Part shown: piece by piece, positions 32,886 to 39,690 of the stretch | Position numbering within the stretch: position 1 is the first letter of the stretch | How the letters are laid out: each line of letters opens with the position of its first letter | NCBI GenBank assembly: GCA_021464525.1 | Contig: JADRCO010000273.1 | Location: 1-39,690, forward strand | Reading direction: 5' to 3' | DNA length: 39,690 bases | Source: Rhizophagus sp. LPA8_4_AMF | Lineage: Eukaryota; Glomeromycota; Glomeromycetes; Glomerales; Glomeraceae | Program-made: the position numbers and the translations under genes | Notes under the pieces: model-generated | Databases searched by the model: none | The model's input: only the letters and a program-made list of their open reading frames with translations | Told to the model about the DNA's origin: nothing

Positions 32886-34616
32886 AAATTTTTAATTAAT
32901 ATTGTTTTCATTTTAATTAGTATTGATCAAAGTTGTATCTTAAAAATTTATATTTCGGACCCTTATAAAGTCAATAATAATGTAACAAGTGCCATTATAT
33001 TTTTATCATGTACAATAATCACATGTTTTATGACGTTATAATCTCGATGAGGCTAACTAAATTTTACTGATATAATGAATACGAAAGATAATTTGATTTA
33101 TCTAAAAAAATTTCTTTTCAGAGTCAATTTTCCGCTTGCTCAGACTTTCGATCATTTTATACCTTTTAGTATGATAAATCATAATCCATAATCGAAAAAA
33201 TCCCATTATCAGGAATTTTTAAGTCATTAAAAATCCATATTATTAACATAAAACAACAAATAGTGACTTTTCATCTTTGTGCAATTAAGGTTATGTAACT
33301 AAATTAAAGCTGGTAATAATACCGGTCGAAATATTGTGAACAATTTGGAATTAATATTGTACAGTACGTCTCATAAAATATTGGATAATAAACCTTAATC
33401 TACTAATCAATTCTTCAATATTCTTCGCTATAATATAACGAATAGAATGATAATTTCGAGGGCATCTAGGACTTGCTGTGCACGGTTGGTATTTTTATAA
33501 TTAACGATTTTACTGGCTTATCAATATTGATCGACAAGATGCAATTCCGAAACCTGCGATAAAAAAGGTTGTTTAAATACTACAGAATCGTTCTCAGTAC
33601 ACTATTTGGACTTCGTTTCCATATAAACATGTCATTCTTCGAAAGGCAGATACCAGTTGTCTTTGAGATTGTTAATAAAAATGGTATTCCTTACAAGCAC
33701 ATAAGTGACATAACTATATAATTTCACCAAGTCATTCAATAAATCACCCTATTGGATTGTGAATGGATTTTCCAATGGCTTTTTATTGGAATTGGGACCT
33801 CCAATTCTAAATTATAAGCGAACATCTAAAAATAGGTAAAAATTGAAATTATTGAAATGGCGAATTGGCGAAATTGTTACGCCTATTGCTATCTGTAATG
33901 CGATTGTAGATAATTGGTTAATCATCGCGAATTTAAAATTTTTGATTAATCAAAATTTCGAAATGATAACTTATTACATTTATTTAAACATCTCGATATT
34001 TGTGATTTCTCGCATTACCAACTTGACAATGTATTTTATTTATTTATTTATTTTTGCAATGTCCAATTTAAGTGCTTCGCGAAAGTGTAGGGGCGTCTTA
34101 TATAGTGTAGATGGTCTTGTATTATGCTTTTTGCAATAAAAACAAGCAAGTTTAAAATTATGTAAATATTTTTTTTTATTATTAGGGAAACGGAAACCGT
34201 TGGTGCGTCCGAAGCGTTAGATTTTCCCAATTGTGTAAATTAGCGTAATTTTATTAACAACATTAGCGTAATTTTTTATGATTTATTCAAATTTGCACAT
34301 GATTTGCGTTAGATTATCAGGGTTACCAAAGAAAGTGATACATAATCAAAAAAGGAAAACCAGTGAGGTGACGTCAGCGGATGTGAGGAAGGAAAATTTC
34401 ATGGGTTAACACACATTAGAATGTCCTTCGCTGGACAATTATATTTCCGTATTTAGATTCGCCCAATATCAGTCACTGGAATCAGGGGGGTCAAATAATT
34501 AAATATGCAGCTTGTCGATCAAATTTCTGGTTTTTTCGTCACATGTAAACTTCAATTTTTATCCAATAAATATGTGTAAAAAAATTTTTTTTCTTACTTA
34601 TAATTTTCCAAGGGTG

Positions 34617-34804
34617 ATGAATTATAGAAAAGGTCTTGATCAATGCACCAAGTCAGTACAGGATAGCGCGAGAAATTAGAGAGATCTCAACTTGTTTAAT
34701 CAATCTATGGTTTCCCGTATTTATAATAATCTTGATATTCCCAAATGTAACAAAACAATAGCTGCTATTGTTAAATGGATCAATTTAGAATTAGAAAAGG
34801 AGTG
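34617..34804 (+). pseudogene. Possible relic of a helix-turn-helix protein
   Basis: From ATG 34617 one frame reads MNYRKGLDQCTKSVQDSARN, meets a TAG, then continues NQSMVSRIYNNLDIPKCNKT and IAAIVKWINLELEKE to a TGA. The piece SMVSRIYNN followed by KTIAAIVKWI resembles the recognition helix and following helices of XRE/lambda-repressor-like domains. The in-frame stop and lack of flanking coding sequence suggest decay. The family guess rests on about 40 residues. Confidence 0.3.
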
Positions 34805-34948
34805 AAATCATATGTAGTTATAGTGTGATATTTTGTACACTTTATCATGTCATTATTATGTTATCTGTTGCAAACAAACATAATAAATACAATTAACTTT
34901 GAAAAAAATTAATGCGTTGCAAGTTTTAATTCAATATACACTCACAGT

Positions 34949-35068
34949 TAGTGATGGGATTCCCATGGAATTTGCAGGAATTTATCGGGATCTGTGCGAA
35001 TTTTACATTAGTAATACTGTACAAATCTCATAAAATTCCGCGTAACGGTTAATTAACCCCCATCCCTA
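34949..35068. mobile_element. hAT-like MITE, 120 bp, perfect 8-bp target duplication
   Basis: The 8-mer CTCACAGT occurs at 34941-34948 and 35069-35076. Between the copies the sequence starts TAGTGATGGG and ends CCCATCCCTA, inverted repeats matching at 9 of 10 positions. An 8-bp duplication and TAG..GATG-type ends are typical of the hAT superfamily. The 120-bp interior has no coding capacity. The intact duplication suggests a relatively recent insertion. Confidence 0.75.
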
Positions 35069-35671
35069 CTCACAGTACACTATACAGTATATATGTATAA
35101 AAAATAATTGTGTAGTTTTCCGAAATTTCCGAATAATCAAGTTTGTTAAATAAACATCTAACGCCAAAAAGGGTGATTCTCAGGGGTAAAAATTTTTTTC
35201 TTCGGACTGCATGGAATTCCGAAGAATTCGGAAATTTCTTTCGGAAAAATACATGATTATTTGTACTACTGCGCAGATGAGTAATTATTTACTATTACAA
35301 ATCTTTATTTCCTGAAAATTATAGGATTTCACATGACTTTCTTACTGCGTCATTAATCACTTAACTCTATTTACCGCAATATCGTTCATTATTTTTTTCT
35401 ATGATCTTGATTTTCTCTTCCATGTGATGCTTCATAATAATGGATTCATCACTAACTGGCACCTTATCCTCTAATAAACTGACTATAACCTCTCTGTTAA
35501 AATAAAACGGTCATCAGTTATACGAGATATGAAATGCCAGAAAATAAATCAATAGTGTATAGAATTAACCTTAGTAAAGCCCAATCGAAGATTCATATTG
35601 TTTTGTTAGCAAGGCACTAAGAAATCTAGAAAATGTGGTCGTTAGTTTGCAAGTCGCTTCTTAGTCTTGTT

Positions 35672-35926
35672 CAGCGCACAAAAAGTTTTTGAAAAATTTC
35701 AGAGAAGTTTAAAATTTCCGGAAACTCATTTTTACTGGAATCAATAGTCACATTTGTATTATTGAGGGTGAGACATTATTAAATTTATTATAAATATTGG
35801 ATTATTGCGTTATTGCGCTAAAAGACATGAATTAATTTCCGATATTTGTAAAATTTACCGAAAATCTGCTGCGGCATGTCCGAAAAATTTCCGGATTTAC
35901 AATTTTTAAGTAGATTTTGTGCGCTG
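35672..35926. mobile_element. hAT-like MITE, 255 bp
   Basis: The left end reads CAGCGCACAAAA and the right end TTTTGTGCGCTG, a perfect 12-base inverted repeat starting with the CAG usual for hAT elements. Flanks are GTCTTGTT (35664-35671) and GTATTGTT (35927-35934), an 8-bp duplication with one mismatch. Inside, AAATTTCCGGA occurs near both ends in opposite orientation, extending the terminal symmetry. No coding sequence is present. Confidence 0.75.
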
Positions 35927-36055
35927 GTATTGTTCCGGAACTTCGTCATCAAACTGTGATAGGTGGTTGGTTATAAATAGTAAATCAAAGATCAGAAAAA
36001 ATTGCCCCTTAATTCGCTTAAAATCCTTAAAATCTTTAAAATCATGAATTGTTCC

Positions 36056-36111
36056 ATCAATGTGAACTTTTCCACGATTTGTATATATATATCAATGTGA
36101 ACTTTTTCACG
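36056..36111 (+). repeat. 21-bp direct repeat upstream of the Uma2-like gene
   Basis: ATCAATGTGAACTTTT followed by CCACG or TCACG occurs at 36056-36076 and 36091-36111, 35 bp apart, and a third partial copy (ATCAATGTTA) follows at 36118. The array lies 70-130 bp before ATG 36184. It could be a binding-site array or simple duplication. Confidence 0.6.
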
Positions 36112-36183
36112 TCATTATATCAATGTTAAAGGTATTTAAAGACCCTATTTTTTAAAAAATAATATAGTTACTAACTAACATTC

Positions 36184-37062
36184 ATGCTTGAAAATTTCAA
36201 AAATGTAACACAATCATCAAGGCTCAGGCTACCCCAAGAACTTCTTGATGCAGCAAAGGAGCATTTACTTGGACAGGACCCGCCTGCAGAAGGAGTTGTT
36301 CTTGCCAGAAACATATCTTTTGAAAGTTACTTGAAATTTTGCGAGGATGAAAAAGATCTTCCTGTAAAAATCTGATTAGTTAATGGAGTAGTTTTAGCAT
36401 ATAAGGTACCTTTAGGGCCTCATTCAACAGCAACAGGTGGAGTCATTGCAATGATGTCAAGATGGAGTGATCAAATAATTGCTGGAACTGAGAAAGATAT
36501 TATTGTGGCTCAAAATAGCTACTTTACCACCGATGGCACTTTTCGACCAGAATGCCTTCCTCCACCTCCAGGTGATCAAGCATGTAATTCACTAGGATGG
36601 GCTTTTCCAACTATGGTACTAGAGGTTGGATATTCTGAGTCGATTCATAGCTTACATGAATGGGCTCCATTTTACCTATCTCAACATACAACAATCATGA
36701 TTTATCTAGCTATTAAGATTTACCCCTTACACGCTCAACAACCTGGTGTTAGGCCAATGGTTGCAATGTTGTACCAAAGGAAAAGTCAAGCTCCTAATAT
36801 CCCGACCAGAGTGATATCATTTGGAAATGCACCACTTTATACCGCAGTAATAAATTTTCTCACTAATACTATATCTGTATCTGATGCAAATATTACCGGC
36901 ATCAGAAGGCATGGTGCACCTCCTTGCAATACTTCTAACATTCCAACATATCAATTACCAATTCCTGCCACTGAGCTCTTTCATCAAACTCCATTTATCT
37001 TTCCTTCTGTTAATTTTAACTTGGATTTGTGGCAGGTACAAAGAAGGATAAATTATCAATAA
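36184..37062 (+). pseudogene. Uma2-like (PD-(D/E)XK nuclease fold) gene with one in-frame stop
   Basis: A single frame of 293 codons from ATG 36184 to TAA 37060 is interrupted only by TGA at 36373. The first 63 residues include LRLPQELLDAAKEHLLGQDP and ISFESYLKFCED. Directly after the stop the frame reads LVNGVVLAYKVPLGPHSTAT, so the coding theme is unbroken. The second part has WSDQIIAGTEKDIIV, a proline-rich turn (PECLPPPPGD), FPTMVLEVGYSESIHSLHEW, YLSQHTTIMIYLAIKIYP and PTRVISFGNAPL. The layout, with MVLEVGYSES as the acidic strand and IKI as the following strand, recalls Uma2-type restriction-endonuclease-like domains. I recall these as numerous in Glomeromycotina. The catalytic residues cannot be fixed by eye. 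Either a nonsense mutation has silenced it, or translation starts at ATG 36451 and gives a 203-residue product. Confidence 0.6.
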
Positions 37063-38649
37063 TTAAACTTGGAAATATCAACTCAACAACTACATAATAA
37101 CAAATGACATGTATTGCTCAGGAAATTACTTATTTAAAAGTTACATTCAAAAATAATATTAATACAACTATTCCTTGCAATTTGTTACCTCAATTTAAAA
37201 TAAATAAAGCTATTTGCATTAAAAATTTCTGTTAAAATAAAATTTCACTTTTTTTTTATATCTTATTGTAAAATATGATTGTATTACATATAATAAAGTT
37301 TTGTCCATATCAAACTAGTATTTCTAATCAAATGTATTACAAATCAGTATAATCTTTGTACATCTCTGGTATATTACTAGAATTTTCTTGTTACACTCTC
37401 ATAAACACTATAAATTGTAAAGCTTAAAGTAATGCGGACGTTAATCAATTTATATTACAAGAATAAGGACAAAACACAAGAAATATGAATTCTAATAAAA
37501 TCATATCTGTTTACATATGAACTTTTTTGCATAAGCCTTTGTACATAAAGAATTTGGTTATTATGTTCCATTTAGACTATAAATATATTACTAATATTCT
37601 TTTGGAAAGAAAATATATTAGAGGTTGTATCTTTTCCGCAATCCTATCTTTCTGAATCAGATTTCTGAAAATGTGGCTGGATAGAAGATTATTTGCTCTC
37701 ATTTATTTTTAATAAAAATTACTGTAGAAATTCAACTTTTATATGTAATTTTATCTTACTTTTTCTTGCAACTCTATTTGCCATATAATATGTAAAAATC
37801 TTATGTTATACTTATATATTATATGACCTTCAAATACCTCCCTCCTTCCCACCCTCTAAAATATTACGTAATAAATGTTACTGCCCTTACCAGAATTATA
37901 GAGGATATTAAATAAGAGTAAATTTTTGTATCTAGTAAAATACCCAGATTTTTTAAAGTGAGATATGCTTAAAAGGGAATACTTTAGGCAGTGCTAGACA
38001 GTGAATGATAAATCATTAGTTATTAGTTCAAATATATCTACTGAAAGTGCATCTGAACCTTTATCCAATGACAGTAATGTAAAAAAAGCATTTAAAACTC
38101 TTTTATTATTATCTGCAGGCTGATATGTTTTTGTAAGATAATATGAAACTAGCTTTACTAAATATCTAGTATAGTCCAAAAAAATACCTAAATTTTCATA
38201 TACATGATAGTGATAATAAATAATAGCAGTTTTATTAAATATTGTTATTGATAATGCAATAAATTTTTAATTATTGGTGGCTATTTAAATTAAAAAAAAT
38301 GAAAAAAATATTATGACAAAGATTGGAATGCTAAAACTATGCCAAAATACTAATATTTGTTATGCTAAAACTATTATTATAGAGTTTCACAGTTCGCAGT
38401 TTCAGCATTTTGACATTATATAAGAGGTTTTAACTTTTAGCAACTGACTAAACAACAATTACATTATATACAATTTTCAAATAATAAAATAAAAATAAAA
38501 ATATAGCGGTTTAAAGAACCCATTTTTTTAAATAAATTAAGAAAAAAAATTTATTAATGATTAATTAGCGAGATATATGACCAACACTAAAGCTGATCAG
38601 ATCAAATCACATAAAAAAATGGTTTTTTTATCATTAGAATTTTGTACAA

Positions 38650-38825
38650 ATATCAGTACCTAATATATATTAAACAACATATTAGTGATTAATAGTTTAT
38701 ATATTGGGGTCTTAATAATTTAGCATATTTTAATATGTGACAAATCAGGTATCCAATATGTAAAAATACCTGATATCTATCTGATTAGTCACTAATATAT
38801 GGATACCCAATATGTACCTGATAGC
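38650..38825. repeat. Imperfect palindrome, MITE-like
   Basis: ATATTAGTGATTAAT (38679-38693) and ATTAGTCACTAATAT (38784-38798) are inverted with one mismatch. Outer sequences TATCAGTACC and GTACCTGATA (about 38651 and 38814) are also inverted, and CCAATATGTA recurs between. This looks like a small foldback element, but no target duplication was found. Confidence 0.35.
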
Positions 38826-39190
38826 ATAGATTTTGACTAGTGAATATGAATTTTCTAAATATAAATATTATGATTCCAAATATAAATATCATAAAATAAA
38901 TATAAATCACTTAATTTATTAAATTTTATTTAAAAAAAAATCTTAGTTTGATTTCAATTAAAAATAATAAAAATCATATATGTGTTTTGGTTATTTTAAA
39001 TATAAATATCAATATATCATATTTAAAAATAAAACAATTTATTAATAGTATATTCTGATAAAATATTTTACATACATTTCTTAAATTTCTTAAAAATAGC
39101 ATACACATCAAAAGTTTAAACATCATGTACATTGTACACTGCACAATTACAAAATATCATCCCCTCGTGATAAATTAAAAATTATTAATA

Positions 39191-39307
39191 CAAATTCAAC
39201 ACAAATTCAACACAAATTTAACAGAAATTAACAAATTTAATGAAATTTAGCCAAAATTAACAAATTTTTACCAGAATTATCAACACAAATTGAACACAAA
39301 TTCAATT
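39191..39307 (+). repeat. Degenerate tandem array of ACAAATTCAAC units
   Basis: Units such as CAAATTCAACA, CAAATTTAACA and CAAATTGAACA repeat across about 117 bp with drift, a decayed minisatellite. No coding or regulatory role is visible. Confidence 0.5.
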
Positions 39308-39690
39308 ACAGTTTATTCTTATTACGCTTGTGTTGTTAAAATGACATATTTTCTGGCCAATCAAAATTAAGCTGATCCTTGCATATGATTTAATTATTTA
39401 ATCATGCACACATTTTTGTTTTATTTATTTTTTGTCTCTTCTTTCTTTATTCTTTTGTTTAATATTTTTTAATTTTTTTTGTCTCTTCTTTCTATTATTT
39501 CTTTCAATATTTGTTAATTATATATAATATACTGTATTTACATATATTTCATAAATTTATTGCTTTGTAGATATAAAAATATTTGTTTAGGGCGCTGTCA
39601 GATATTACCTAATATCATGTTAATATAGGTGCTTACCCCCTCCCCCAGGTAAGATATGCTGCGTAATCACGTGATTTGATTTTTATTGTT

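Larger units (their letters stand above)
32886..36183. other. 3.3-kb gene-poor region with MITE-like elements and relics
   Basis: It contains two hAT-like MITEs (34949-35068 and 35672-35926), a possible HTH relic (34617-34804) and a 21-bp direct repeat near the right end. The plus-strand frame at 33843-34139 and the minus-strand frame at 34048-34230 are hydrophobic or low-complexity and not convincing. A 30-codon open piece at 33630 (MSFFERQIPVVFEIVNKNGI) is too short to assign. Nothing else is supported. Confidence 0.5.
37063..39690. other. 2.6-kb AT-rich region without recognisable genes
   Basis: No convincing coding sequence is present; the minus-strand frame at 37994-38179 is isolated and unrecognised. 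The region holds an imperfect palindrome at about 38650-38825, an array of ACAAATTCAAC-like units at 39191-39307, and a TCACGTGA palindrome at 39667-39674 that may belong to a gene outside the window. Confidence 0.5.

Noticed and set aside
33630..33722. 30-codon piece beginning MSFFERQIPV, considered as a Tc1-type transposase start
   Set aside because: Similarity to the transposase N-terminus is faint, no further transposase motifs follow, and no matching terminal repeats were found.
33843..34139. 98-codon hydrophobic plus-strand frame
   Set aside because: Ile/Tyr/Phe-rich text expected from AT-rich noncoding DNA; no conserved motif.
36373..36375. TGA read as selenocysteine or removed by a small intron
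   Set aside because: No selenoprotein context exists in fungi of this kind, and the only GT..AG option spans about 16 bases, too short for splicing. A nonsense mutation or a downstream start is simpler.
37994..38179. 61-codon minus-strand frame
   Set aside because: Isolated in AT-rich DNA with no recognisable motif or neighbouring exon.

Overview
The window is nuclear DNA of a very AT-rich filamentous fungus. Every well-recognised gene is eukaryotic. Most are split by many short introns (about 50-120 nt, GT..AG) that had to be joined by hand. A fungal-type arginine attenuator peptide precedes the CPSase small-subunit gene. The low GC, the many microexons and an Uma2-like nuclease-fold gene together suggest an early-diverging lineage such as the arbuscular mycorrhizal Glomeromycotina. 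That placement is inference and the species is not identified. All gene models come from reading frames, splice sites and remembered family sequences; no database search was run.

Layout. 1-2420: a possible tiny ORF, then an intronless ZIP9-type zinc transporter (+). 2973-22320: a long minus-strand block holding snurportin-1, ribosomal protein eS26, the ER HSP70-like chaperone Lhs1/HYOU1, the arginine-specific carbamoyl-phosphate synthase small subunit with its regulatory uORF, a TM9SF/Emp70 nonaspanin and a CutC-type copper homeostasis protein. 22437-32060: genes on alternating strands, namely ZNG1-like GTPase (+), a small voltage-sensor-like membrane protein (-), TMEM62-like metallophosphoesterase (+), adenylate kinase 6/Fap7 (-) and actin-related protein Arp4 (+). 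32393-32885: a small hydrophilic protein (+). 36184-37062: an Uma2-like gene broken by one stop codon (+).

Themes. Three genes concern metals: ZIP9, and CutC and ZNG1, whose start codons lie only 116 bp apart on opposite strands. Three concern RNA or ribosomes: snurportin imports m3G-capped snRNPs, eS26 is a 40S protein and AK6/Fap7 acts in 40S maturation. Lhs1/HYOU1 and TM9SF belong to the secretory pathway.

The most striking element is the leader of the CPSase gene. It encodes a 24-residue arginine attenuator peptide split by a 70-nt intron, so that only spliced mRNA encodes the conserved C-terminal half. The accessory stretches hold three MITE-like elements (one pogo-like with TA duplications inside the AK6/Arp4 shared promoter, two hAT-like with 8-bp duplications), a telomere-like tract and decayed coding blocks.
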